From: Oreohelix idahoensis
Taxonomy: Eukaryota > Mollusca > Gastropoda > Stylommatophora > Oreohelicidae
DNA length: 64,000 nt
NCBI GenBank assembly: GCA_024509875.1
Contig: JAMPIV010014860.1
Location: 173,324 to 237,323, forward strand
Direction of reading: 5' to 3'
Shown here: in pieces, positions 22,213 to 33,300 of the stretch
Position numbering within the stretch: the first letter of the stretch is position 1
Layout: each line of letters opens with the position of its first letter
Program-made: the position numbers and the translations under genes
Notes under the pieces: generated by a model
The model's input: only the letters and a program-made list of their open reading frames with translations
What the model was told of the DNA's origin: nothing
Databases searched by the model: none

Positions 22213-22948
22213 TTAGGATCTTTGTATTCCTGCAGCTTTATTTAGCTACAGAGAATCTCCTCATACTTCCACAGGATTTCCGCCAGCTACGCTTTTATTC
22301 GGCAGACCTATTAAGTGACCACTTGAAGCCTTACTTCAGTCTCTGACAGGCGAGAAGGCGGATGAGACAGTTGTCTCAGCAAGTAAATATGTTTCGGTTT
22401 TAAAGGAAAGGTTGAAACTAGGATGGGACCTAGCACCGACTAACTTTAAGCGAGCACGCACAAAGCATGCTAACCGATACAGGAAAGTCGCGAAAGATAG
22501 AGAACTGGAAGCAGGAGAGAAAGTTTTAGTGTTACTCCCTACCGGGAACAACCAACTGAGGATCGGATGGCAAGGGCCGTTTACCGTCCTGAAAAAGATT
22601 TCTAAGGCTAACTACCAGATCTCTATTCAAGGAAAGGAGAAGGTTTTCCATTTAAATCTGTTAAAGACATTCTTGGAAAGACCGGTGCCAACCTCCGACC
22701 ATCTCCTGACGATCGCCAAAACTGACGAAGATGACGATAGTGGCAGGGAAATTCCACTGCACACACACGAAATCTTTCAAAAATGTCAAAAGCGGCGACG
22801 CTCTTTCAAGCGCGCATGGGAGACATTCCAGAGAAAGGAAACTTTGGGAGTAGACTTGAGTAGGAATTGGACAGAGATGGAGGGCGGAGATGAGAGGGAA
22901 GAGGACAGATACCCTGAAGCTACGGATATAGGAAATTTGTTTCCATAA
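22213..22948 (+). pseudogene. pol: Element A pol, second part: integrase C-terminus
   Basis: This continues the integrase after element B. The join at TTAGG is in frame with the shifted integrase end at 5421. It starts with the helix usual for this group (PAALFSYRE, then TGFPPATLLFG). A TGA at 22316-22318 replaces a sense codon. From 22319 the frame is open to 22948. It includes the DNA-binding GPF/GPY-type domain (near 22571, IGWQGPFTVLKKI) ending HLNLLKTF, followed by about 85 charged residues. The stop is only 42 bp before the 3' LTR, so no reverse transcriptase or RNase H follows. The acidic/basic tail has no domain I recognise. Confidence 0.85.
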
Positions 22949-22950
22949 CG

Positions 22951-22975
22951 AAGACATGGAGTGCTTCCATGTCTT
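22951..22975 (+). promoter_or_regulatory. Perfect hairpin between pol stop and polypurine tract of element A
   Basis: AAGACATGGA (22951-22960) pairs with TCCATGTCTT (22966-22975) around a 5-base loop. It begins two bases after the pol stop codon and directly abuts the polypurine tract. Its function is unknown. Confidence 0.7.
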
Positions 22976-22985
22976 GAAGGGGGGA
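22976..22985 (+). promoter_or_regulatory. Polypurine tract of element A
   Basis: GAAGGGGGGA lies five bases upstream of the 3' LTR start TGTCG at 22991. All purine and in the expected place for plus-strand priming. Confidence 0.75.
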
Positions 22986-22990
22986 CGTTC

Positions 22991-25451
22991 TGTCGCATAG
23001 AGATTATGATCAATAAATTTTCTATATTCTCTTCTTTTTTCTACCCGTGTCCTTTACTTTATTATCGCTCTTATATCCTTTTCCTGTATTTTCGCATTCG
23101 TTCGTTTGCGAAAAATATTTTCTTTTCCATTCTCACTTTACCGTTTTTCTTTCTCATACTGATACGCATTCTATTACGTAGATGTCAGGCTCTGGAGGTT
23201 ATTGCGTTGTAGACGTAAAACTGTGAATATTCATCTATCTCAGACTTAGGGCCGACATATCGTCTGCATTTTCACCTGTCACAACGTAGTTTCATCGGCT
23301 GAGGTGTGAAACCCGACATCTGCACGGCGCAGAATGAGACATTTGTCTGGTAGTTTCCTCTGTCACGGCACTCTGGGCCAGTTTCGTAGCGTGAGGTGTC
23401 TAAGACGCGTTTGGCATGTTATGTCCAGCGTCTAAGGTACGTAGGTGTAATGAGAAGGGGAGGCTATTGCGTGGTTTTGGAAATAGCGCACATCTTTATC
23501 CGTTTCATAGATATAACTAGAGTTGGAAACCTGACTTCACGCACTCAGTAACTTCGCAGTTAGACTAGAACAACCTACGTTCGAGCCCTAAGAATCTCTG
23601 TTATAGAAGAAATTAGTTGGTCGAATTGAATGTTCGATTTCTAAGGATCTCTGTTGATGATAGAGGGCATTAGTTGGTCGAAGTGGTTTTAGTTCTTAGT
23701 AGTTCTGTGTTGAGGTAAATATATTATATCTAGTATTTTGTGAAGTGTTTAAAGTGTTCAATCGCTAATTTCATATTTCATTAGGTAGATTTTGTTCAGA
23801 GTGCTTAATTTATAAGTCTGTTATATTCTCTAGCTGAAGTGTTTCAGTGGAAAGCAGAATAAATTATAATTTCTAGCTTAAAACCAGGTAGCTAGAAGGA
23901 ATTAAATTTAACTGCTAAATAATCAGACAAGAATATTTTTTTAAAAACTAAATTATAACTGCATTGCTACATCTTGAGTATTGACGGGATACGTATGTAT
24001 TCCTAATTCATGATGATTGATTTTATGAATATAACTTATTTCACGGGAAGTTTTAAATGATAAGTCAAGCTGTGCGCTTGCAGTTAAAATGTAAGTTATA
24101 ACAAGTACATAGTATGTACAGTATTTTATATGTGGTTTTTCTTCCCTATGCAGTGAAAACTGGGGTTAACCCAAACTTTGCCAGCGTTAAGTACTGGTGA
24201 GTAATATCTGTGAAGAACAAAAACATTCTCCTTAAAAGACTTGGTGTCAAATCTTTACAAGACCTTTAAAAGTTAAATGACATAACGGGCCTATTGCGCC
24301 AGATTTTATTCTTCCTGAGAAAACTTAAGTACAGTTCAGCCCTTGTGGCAAGTAAACTATTACAAACAGTAACGTTCCGCAAATTATGTCAACTTGTGGT
24401 GTGACCAAGAATTTTACCTTTTGATCGAAGTTACAAACCTGACATTGTTCCTAAGTAGTGGAAACCTCGTGATTCTGACACTGTGAACCCGCTTACACTA
24501 ATTCTTACCTGAGCTGATAAAGTGACACTAACTTAAAATCTGAACGAAATTATCGCCTGAAGAGGACGCTCCCCGGACAAATTGGATGAAACCAAGACCT
24601 GCAGAGCTGGGTATCCTCTTCATCAAACGATAAAACAGATTGTGTCATAATGTGCGCCAGACGGCGAACAGCAGCACGATTGTAGGTAAGGTTGTGTGAG
24701 ACAGGGCCCCGATGAATGAACCGAGAGAAAGCAAGAACGAGTGACTCTTTTTTTTATGGTATACCAAATTTCACCCACTTTTGTAAATTTCTTTATGCAA
24801 GTTTTGGTTGCAAACAAGATACTTTTCCTTAGGATAGATCATACTAATATCTAAGTCTGTTCACACCTTTAAAGGGGGAAAATCATTAGATTACCGCTAA
24901 CGTATCCTTGATTCCTTGGGGCTATCACTTTCTTCTAACAAGACTGTGGGCATACTTTGAGGGATAAGATCATACTGTGGGTCTATCATTCTTGTAGCAC
25001 TTTTATTGACTTTATGACTATTTGTATATGCTTTGATGTAATTTTTATGTGTTGTGATGAAATTTTAGATGATAATTAAAATTTCTCTTGAACTTAATCA
25101 GCGCGTTGGTCAGCTCGTTCCAAAATTATCTGTATAATCATTGTTATAGTTTTCCCCACGTCTGTACGTCTAACTGTCGTCTTGTATGTGCGTGCACGTG
25201 AGTGGATAGAAATATATCTGTAATATATATATATATATGTGTTTAGACTGTCTGACTCCTCTAAATCTGTCATAGAAGATAGGTGAAAGAGAGAAGATTT
25301 CTCGATTTCAGAGACAGCCTCTATCACAGTCTACCATCTCACTCGTGGAAATCTATTTCTATTACTATCTCTCACTGTGACTATCACTTATTCTAATCTA
25401 TTCAGAAGGGACCAACCCAAGTCTTAATTCTCCTATCAAAAATCTACGACA
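22991..25451 (+). repeat. 3' LTR of element A (complete)
   Basis: About 2461 bp with 5-bp inverted ends TGTCG/CGACA. From 23253 on it matches the start of the window. The right flank begins GCCTTCAAC at 25452; the target duplication cannot be checked because the left end of A is outside the window. Confidence 0.9.
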
Positions 25452-25514
25452 GCCTTCAACAGACTGATGCCAAGTCTTCCTGTCACGTACCATCAGCTCA
25501 AAGTCTTTCATTAT

Positions 25515-25770
25515 CTACAGTAAAAGTCCAAAAATCAGGATGCCATAAATCTGGACCACGCGAGAATCCAGACTTTTTGAAAACTCAGACTTATTAAAAT
25601 CAAAATTAGTGTCTGACTGTGGGAAGATTTATGAATGTTACATGCCACCAAACGTAATATCACTGATTCAATCCATGGATCAAGGAGTAATTAGGAATTG
25701 TAAATGTCATTCTAAAAACGATTGTGTGATGAAAATGTTGATTAAGGATGTCAACCCTACAGAATTTCAA
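25515..25770 (+). mobile_element. Tigger/pogo-type DNA transposon remnant
   Basis: CAGTAAAAGTCC at 25517, preceded by TA, looks like a Tigger/pogo terminal inverted repeat with its TA target. About 100 bp later an open stretch encodes YMPPNVISLIQSMDQGVI, which fits the DDE transposase motif PPN-T-LIQPMDQGV of the Tigger/Jerky family. Most of the transposase is missing, so this is an internally deleted fragment. Confidence 0.65.
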
Positions 25771-25844
25771 CGCAGATTTATAATCAAAGATGCAATATTT
25801 TCACTCGTGACTAGAGGTGCAGAATTGGCTGAGCGTCCTTTCAC

Positions 25845-25935
25845 GATGTACTGTCACAGCAAGACGATGTCGCCGTTTAGTTGGTCCTAGGTTCGATTCC
25901 CAGTAAGTCTATCACTTATATTTTCTTTTCTGTTG
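25845..25935 (+). mobile_element. SINE-like tRNA-derived fragment
   Basis: Contains GGTTCGATTCCCAG, a good tRNA B box, followed by AAGTCTATCACTT. The same arrangement occurs at 39780-39815. No A box is certain and the ends are undefined. Confidence 0.4.
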
Positions 25936-28517
25936 TCTGGTGTCATCCTTTATGTCCAACGAGTACCTGTTAATTTCTTTTATTTACTTATTTATTTACT
26001 GTTCACAGGATTCAAGGTTTCCTCCATTATTTATTGATCATCAGAAGGTATGAATCAATGTTTATTCGTTGGGGAAAATATTTCTTAAATTTAATAGCCG
26101 ACAGTTTTTAATTGTTTCATTTCGACTTATGGAGACGTATAAAGGGTCGTGAATGTCTTTATCATGGAAAATATGAGCTTCTTCGAATCCAAATTTCCAT
26201 TTATAAATTATGACTGTCAATGAAGTGCGATCCACACATGCTATGTTATTGTAATTCTCTTTTTGTTTGTCGCTACAATGATCATTCAAGCACAATCACA
26301 CAACAAGAAATTACACTAGAGCTGTATTTATTTACATTCAAGTGTTTTATTTTAAGCATTACAATTTGGCAAGTCCATTGTAAAAAAATGTGGTAATTAT
26401 TCACAGATATAACTATTTAAAAAAAGAAAACATGGTTACCTCATAAAATAAAATAATACAGTCCTGGGTGACAGCCAGGAAAGGGGGGTGGGGCGGTCCG
26501 TCCTGGGAGACAGCAACGAGGAAGAGGGGTGGGGGGGGGGGGGGGGGGCGATTATGAGAGTACTTAATTTTAAAAATATACACGCATGTGTGTTTCTTTA
26601 TGTGGTGTAGGCGCCAAAGATAGAGTCCGCCCCGGGTGCCAGATGTTGTAAGTACGCCCCTGTAGCAGTGCTACATAAACATGGTAGAGCGATATAGTAG
26701 AAAACATTAGCTACGGCAACATCAAATATACACATCGACCATTATTTTATTAGTTCAAATACACACTTGTAATTGATTGTTAAAATACACACTTGTATTG
26801 AGTGTTTAAAAACTTCACTCACCCATGTTCGCTTCTCCACCACATACACACACACATACACACGCACATACGCCATATGTTTGTTAGAAACAAATTATGC
26901 CAGCTATCAATATATTATTCGGGGCAGGTAAATTAATGTTGTCAACATCTCAGGCAACAGTGTGAAATGTTGAGGACTGTCACATCTTCATTTAATATTT
27001 TTTTTTTTAAATTTGTACTTACTAGACAAAACATCGTATTTACAAATAAACTAGGTCAAGTCATGCTTTTCTTAAATACCACCAGCACATCGCCATTTCT
27101 GGGGAATACCGGGTGGCAACTTCCCATGTTCCCATCTACAAGACCGTATCTGTACAAGATAGAAAGTTAATCAAAGAATAGATGGTAAATATTGTTGCCA
27201 ATATATGTATAGCCTGACAAGCAAGAATTTGGAGACTTTCACAAATGGGTGCTTACGTAAAACAGAGGGCATAAAATGGTATGACGAGAACACTCACGTG
27301 AAACTGATTTCAAGAACCAGCTGGGGCCAGTGGATAAAGAGCTGATATGAAGACACTGGCGATAGATAGGGCATAGACTAGGGAAGCCTGTTGACAACAT
27401 TACAAGCCAGTCCATGCTCTAGAATACCCAGGGTTACAGAGGTCAAGGAGACCAACATGTTGAAGAGAATTGGTGAACATATAATAAAGAAGACATGGAT
27501 AGACCTTGAGCATATAGTACAGAACACAATGACCTGGCATGACTTTCTTGAAGGTTGTGCTCCCTGGTGAGCTGCAGGGGTAATGTTGGTGGTGAAAACT
27601 GAGCTTAAGAATCGCACAAACCCCCTTGCGGTTGAAAGTATTTTAGGACTTCCCATGCTAACCCCTCTCTTGGGTGAGGTTACAATTGTTATAAGGACAT
27701 GTTTGTCATTGGTCAATTTCAACCAATCAGATACTAAAATACGCAGGATAACCTTCACCTGCCGCGTGGGACCACTGCTTTAAAAAAAAAAAAGGCAAAG
27801 GAGGGCATGGTCAGTGTAAAATACAGAATACTTTCACGAAGCCTCCAGTTACCGAGACTTGGTAGCTTCACAATGACAATATAAAATGACAATGATCTAG
27901 ATTTGTTAGGTGCCATTTTCCATCATTAGTTGAAGAACGCCACCTAGATCAATTTTCGTTTTTTCGCCCAAAAGTAAGTTAACAAAAATTAATAAATAAA
28001 ACTGGATAAATTAGCCCAACAGTTGCCTAAAATTAAAAATCTAGTAGTATCTAGGTGTTTTTTAAGGTACAATCTAGGTTTGTTTTTTTTAAATTCAGAG
28101 CGGCAACAATGTATACATGACCTTTCCTGTAATGGCATACTTCCACCTGTAAGGCGTTTGACCACAGCCTCTAACACGTTTATGGCATACTTCCATCTGT
28201 AATACGTTTATGGCATAGATTTTACATTTTAAAATGGTGACAAGTTGTGGGTCCCTGCTAAATTTATTACATTTGGTCATCAGAACGGGAACATAGAACT
28301 CTCGACGTTTGTAGATATCCTTGTACATAAGAATAGCATTCTAAGAAAATCAATGGTTCAATTAATTAAGAATTATTCTATTCTTCACTGAATAAACTAT
28401 CGAAATTTACATACATTAAAAATGCATATACATATAATATAGAATATATATTTAAAAACATACACACACACAAACAATGATTATAGTGGGAATTTATACA
28501 CATGTACACTCAGTTTA
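25936..28517. other. Stretch without a supported gene; hAT-like end at 26626-26662
   Basis: AT-rich DNA with a G-rich tract (about 26476-26550). 26626-26662 ends GTAAGTACGCCCCTG and resembles the terminal sequence of hAT-type elements (CAGGGGCGTACTTAC on the other strand). A region at about 27380-27760 has weak resemblance to a decayed retroposon coding end, too weak to name. No host gene is seen. Confidence 0.4.
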
Positions 28518-28800
28518 AGCATCCGACTGGCTAAGGGGTTAGAGTGTTGGCCTCTCGGCGGCAAAGTTTCCAGGTTCCGAGATTAAAACCTGGTAGCGTC
28601 ACACGCCAGTCTACCCAGCTGTAAATGGGTACCTGAATCTGCTCATGAGTTAGGTAAGGCAAAAGAAGCAAGGAAGGGACACGTCATCTCACCTCATTAT
28701 GCTGGATCTAATATTATTAAGTCTCTAACATTTCACTCCCCTACAACAGTAACTGCTGTGTGATTACCTTTACATTTTTTACACTCAGTTTCACCACTTA
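28518..28800 (+). mobile_element. tRNA-derived SINE
   Basis: The head resembles a tRNA: TGGCTAAGGGGTTAGAG fits an A box, and CAGGTTCCGAGATTAAAACC is a degenerate B box. The body has GTAAATGGGTACCTGAAT. The tail TTCACTCCCCTACAACAGTA followed by ACTGCTGTGTGATTACCTTTAC is shared with 52290-52325, which supports a dispersed family. Confidence 0.6.
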
Positions 28801-29962
28801 CGGATGATGACCCCTCATATCTGACGGGATATTAAAATTAATATAGAGTTATATATTGGTGACTTCATAGGTGTCCACGGTTATATAAAAAGTTTCATTC
28901 TAAAACAAGCAAGCAACCCGCCAAAATAATTATTGTGTGCACTGACTCCTGCATGTCCCGATGACGGCATTCAATTTCCTGTTGTCATTTCCTTCCTCTT
29001 TACTCCATTTCCGCTTCATTGTATTTTTGTTGTCAACCTGATCATGAGTTATGGGCAATAATGCACCATGAAAATATTGCGAGTCGTGCGCATCCTTTTA
29101 ATGGACATATTTTTCTGAAAAGTTGGCGGGATTTTTTCTCATTGTTCGTTATGTCTTTTCACTTAGATAAATATTTATATGAGGATAAAGATAATTATTT
29201 ATATGAGGATAAAGATAATTATTTATATGAGGATAAAGATAATTATTTATATGAGGATAAAGATAATTATTTATATGAGGATAAAGATAATTATTTATAT
29301 GAGGATAAAGATAATTATTTATATAAGGATAAAGATAATTATTTATATGAGGATAAATATTGTGTTGCAACAAATAAAGATAAAGTAACAAAATATACTA
29401 CTTCAGTGTAAATAATCTTGACAAGTAAGGAAGTATGGCACAGTTTGTTCAGAGTTACACCTTTCATGAGGTCCATCCAAGAAAAAAAACTTACTTTTAT
29501 CTTTATCCCTTAAAGATAAAACCCACTAGGTTAAGAATGAAATATGATGTTCAAATATCAAAGATAAAACTTCCTTTCATTTTTATCTGCCGATGATAAA
29601 ACTTTCTTTCATTTTTATCTGCCCTTGATACAATTTACAAAAATATCTATGCGTCATTGAGAAAGCATTCTAATGCAATGGTACAACTGACATAATTCCC
29701 TTTATCTGCCGTATATAAAGCTTGAAACAGAATCTACTTCTCAAATGGAAAAAAACAACTCATTTCATATTTATCCATAATGGATACAGCACATTTTGAT
29801 TTATATAAGCAAAAAAAAAAAAACCTCGTAAATATTCATTTATCAAAAATAAAACATTCTATCACGTGGTTTAGAGTCACATGACAGTTCTAGTTATCAG
29901 GATGTTTGCTGCAAGCCTCAACAAGCTAGACCTTACTTTTCTTCCCTCTCATATTTGTTTTT
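28801..29962. repeat. Intergenic stretch with a 24-bp minisatellite
   Basis: Eight copies of a 24-bp unit (ATAAAGATAATTATTTATATGAGG type) fill about 29167-29360 and are almost identical. 29490-29640 holds a looser repeat of AAAGATAAAACTTCCTTTCATTTTTATCTG. This region lies just downstream of the EXPERA gene. ORFs over the array are repeat artefacts. Confidence 0.85.
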
Positions 29963-30358
29963 CTATTTGATTATTCTCTTCACAACCTTGGATGTACCAT
30001 TAACATAATCATTATCCTTGCCAGGAACGTTATAACCATTTCCATGGACAGAGTTGCCGCTTTGAGATTCGTATTCACGACCTTCGATTTTCTGGTGAGT
30101 TATTGAGGTCACGACCTTGTCTCGACCTTCAGGGGTCAGTTGTTGCCATAGGACGTACATGATACAAAGAGGTACAATGATCCATATGATGTTGGGGATG
30201 ACGACAAGGAAGAACTCCTGCATGGCCGTGTTGCCGGCGCGGTAGGTGCCTCCAGTACAGAACTCACTGAACATCAAGAAATACAGAGTGGTCTTCCACA
30301 TTGTCATCACACTGACCATGAAGGCTGTGGTCATAGTATGACGTGAGCAGCGGTAATG
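29963..30358 (-). CDS. EXPERA gene, coding exon 4 with stop
   Basis: 396 bp from the acceptor TTGTTTCAG to TAG at 29965-29963. Encodes the last two membrane segments and a polar C-terminal tail ending KVVKRIIK, a Lys-rich end that could act in endoplasmic reticulum retention (inference). Confidence 0.85.
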   Translation of the reverse strand, partial: HYRCSRHTMTTAFMVSVMTMWKTTLYFLMFSEFCTGGTYRAGNTAMQEFFLVVIPNIIWIIVPLCIMYVLWQQLTPEGRDKVVTSITHQKIEGREYESQSGNSVHGNGYNVPGKDNDYVNGTSKVVKRIIK

Positions 30359-33300
30359 CTGAAACAAGCAGGGAACAGCATCATTCAACATGTCAAACAA
30401 CACTGTTTTAAACTGTCAATGCTCATTAAAATAAATGAAGGAGAATATATGCATTCTAGGTTAAAATTCAACTTCCGGCGTGTCGATACAGATCAGCGTC
30501 TGCCTGGGAAGAAAGGCTTCTGTTTATCTCGAGGAAAATGTACCAGCTACGATATGCAACAGTAATATAGGCAGTCAAAATCAGTAATAATACAAAACAA
30601 TAAAAACATTAGTCATTCACAACAGCGGAAAACATTACCAATATACAATACTAAAAAAAACATTAGTATTACACAACAGTAAAAACATTAGTAGTACACA
30701 ACAGTCATACACAACAGTAGTACGGAACAGATATTCGTAGCAACAGTACACAACAAATATTAAAAACACCAAAACACAACAGTAATACAACAATAATATA
30801 ATTATGATACAATCACAAAACAACTACTACATGACAGTAACACACCTGTCAAACAACAGTAATGTAAAATAAACATAGCTAAAACATCACAGTAACATAG
30901 CAATAGAATAATGATAATCATAATAATAATAATAGCCTCTTGTCATAACTGATTATGGGAATGCGCCCCTGAAGTGACGGTACAGCTGCTTTTTTTTCCT
31001 GGAGTTCGTTTCGACGTTTTCTCCTGCTTGCTGTGAGAGCTTCTTTTCGACGTTTTTTCCTGCTTGCTGCGAGAGCTTCTTTTCGACGTTTTCTCCTGCT
31101 TGCTGCGAGAGCTTCTTTTCGCCCAATCGTAGGTGGCACCGCAGAGAGCATCGCCACTTGGTGCAATTGGCAGCTTCATCCTCCCAGGTTGCTGGATTTA
31201 TATCCAGTGACGTCATGTCTCTCTTGCACACATCTTTGAATCTCAGCTGTGGTCGCCCAACTGTTCTTTTGCCATCTGCCAGCTATCTGTAGAAGATATC
31301 TTTTGGGATGCGACCATAATCCATGCGGAGGACATGTCCAAGCCAGCGTGGTCTGCGCTGTCTAAGCAGTGTATACATGCTTTGAAGGCCAGCACGTGAC
31401 AACACCTTGACATTTGTCACTTTATCCTTCTACGAAATACCGAGAATGTGGCGTAGACATTGTAGATGGAAGGTATTAAGCCTTCTTTCTTGCTTAGCAT
31501 AGGTTGTCCATGTCTTGCTGCCATATAGAAGTGTGCTGGTGACGTAGGTATTATATACTTTGGTCTTCATTGTGAGTTTGGAGTTTCCTCAAACACTCGT
31601 TTGTGGCTGCAGCTTTGTAAATGCGGATGTCAGTTTCTGTGTCCAGAGAGAGTTTGTCCTTGATGGTTGACCCCAGGTATGTGAAGTGGTGCACCACTGC
31701 CAAGTCATAGTTATCAATAGTGATAACTGGTGCAGCACCCACATCCTGACCCAGCACATTTGTTTTCTTTAGACTTACTGTGAGGCCAAAGTCCTTGCAT
31801 GCTTGGGTGAAGCGATTCATCAAACTCTGAAGCTCCTGTTGACTTTGAGTGACGATTACAGCACCACACTACCACACAACAATAACATAGCTATAACATA
31901 ACATTAACATAATTTTAACATAACAGTAAAACACAACAATAACATAATTAAAACATCCAAGTAACATAATTATAACATAACAGTAAAACACAACAATAAC
32001 ATAACTAAAACACCCAAGTAACATAACTATAACATAACAGTAACACACAACAATAAAATAACACTATTAAACCTAACAAAAACAGTTTCAGAGAATCACG
32101 AGAAAATAAAGACAAGAAGGTTAAACAACTCACCATGATTATGGTTATAATGTTGACCATCACCTCGACGTAGTTTAATCTGTACAAGACAAACATAATA
32201 ACTAATTATATAAACTATCATCTGTGTTTCACTATTATTATTGCCATATGACGGTCACATGATGTGCCAGGAAAGCTACTTTGAACTTTAGCAAACTCAC
32301 TCGACATATGGCGGTAACAAGCAGTGTTTCCCAAATTATGGTTTGCGTACCCCGTACCATGCGTGAAAAGAGGGGTACGAGGCAGGATATTTAATTTTAC
32401 TTTATTATACTGTCTTTTTAACTGTAGAACACACCTTTTTTTAAAAGTCTACTATATTAGAAGGGTACCCAGGTATGACTAAACTCTCATATGTGGAACA
32501 CAAGTTTTCATCATGTTCACACCCTCTTCCTAGCCTGTACCATCTGTTCAAGGTCGTTCCCATCATGTTCACGCCCGCTTCCTAGCCTGTACCATCTGTT
32601 CAAGGTCGTTCTCATCATGTTCACGCCCTCTTCCTAGCCTGTACCATCTGTTCAAGGTCGTTCCCATCATGTTCACACCCTCTTCCTAGCCTGTACCATC
32701 TGTTCAAAGTCGTTCCCATCATGTTCACGCCCTCTTCCTAGCCTGTACCATCTGTTCAAGGTCGTTACCATCATGTTCACGCCCTCTTCCTAGCCTGTAC
32801 CATCTGTTCAAGGTCTTCCCATCATGTTCACGCCCTCTTCCTAGCCTGTACCATCTGTTCAAGTCGTTCCCATCATGTTCACGCCCTCTTCCTAGCCTGT
32901 ACCATCTGTTCAAAGTCGTTCCCATCATGTTCACGCCCTCTTCCTAGCCTGTACCATCTGTTCAAAGTCGTTCCCATCATGCTCACGCCCTCTTCCTAGC
33001 CTGTACCATCTTTTCAAGGTCGTTCCCATCATGTTCACGCCCTCTTCCTAGCCTGTACCATCTATTCAAGGTCGTTCCCATCATGTTCACGCCCTCTTCC
33101 TAGCCTGTACCATCTGTTCAAGTCGTTCCCATCATGTTCACGCCCTCTTCCTAGCATGTACCATCTGTTCAAAGTCGTTCCCATCATGTTCACGCCCTCT
33201 TCCTAGCCTGTATCATCTGTCCAAGGCCGTTCCCATCATGTTCACGCCCTCTTCCTAGCCTGTACCATCTGTTCAAGGTCGTTCCAATCATGTTCACGCC

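Noticed and set aside
27378..27783. 126-residue minus-strand ORF and overlapping plus-strand ORF
   Set aside because: Neither translation shows a known motif or splice context; probably decayed repeat sequence.
29019..29411. YLYEDKDN repeat protein
   Set aside because: 24-bp minisatellite; no conserved flanks.
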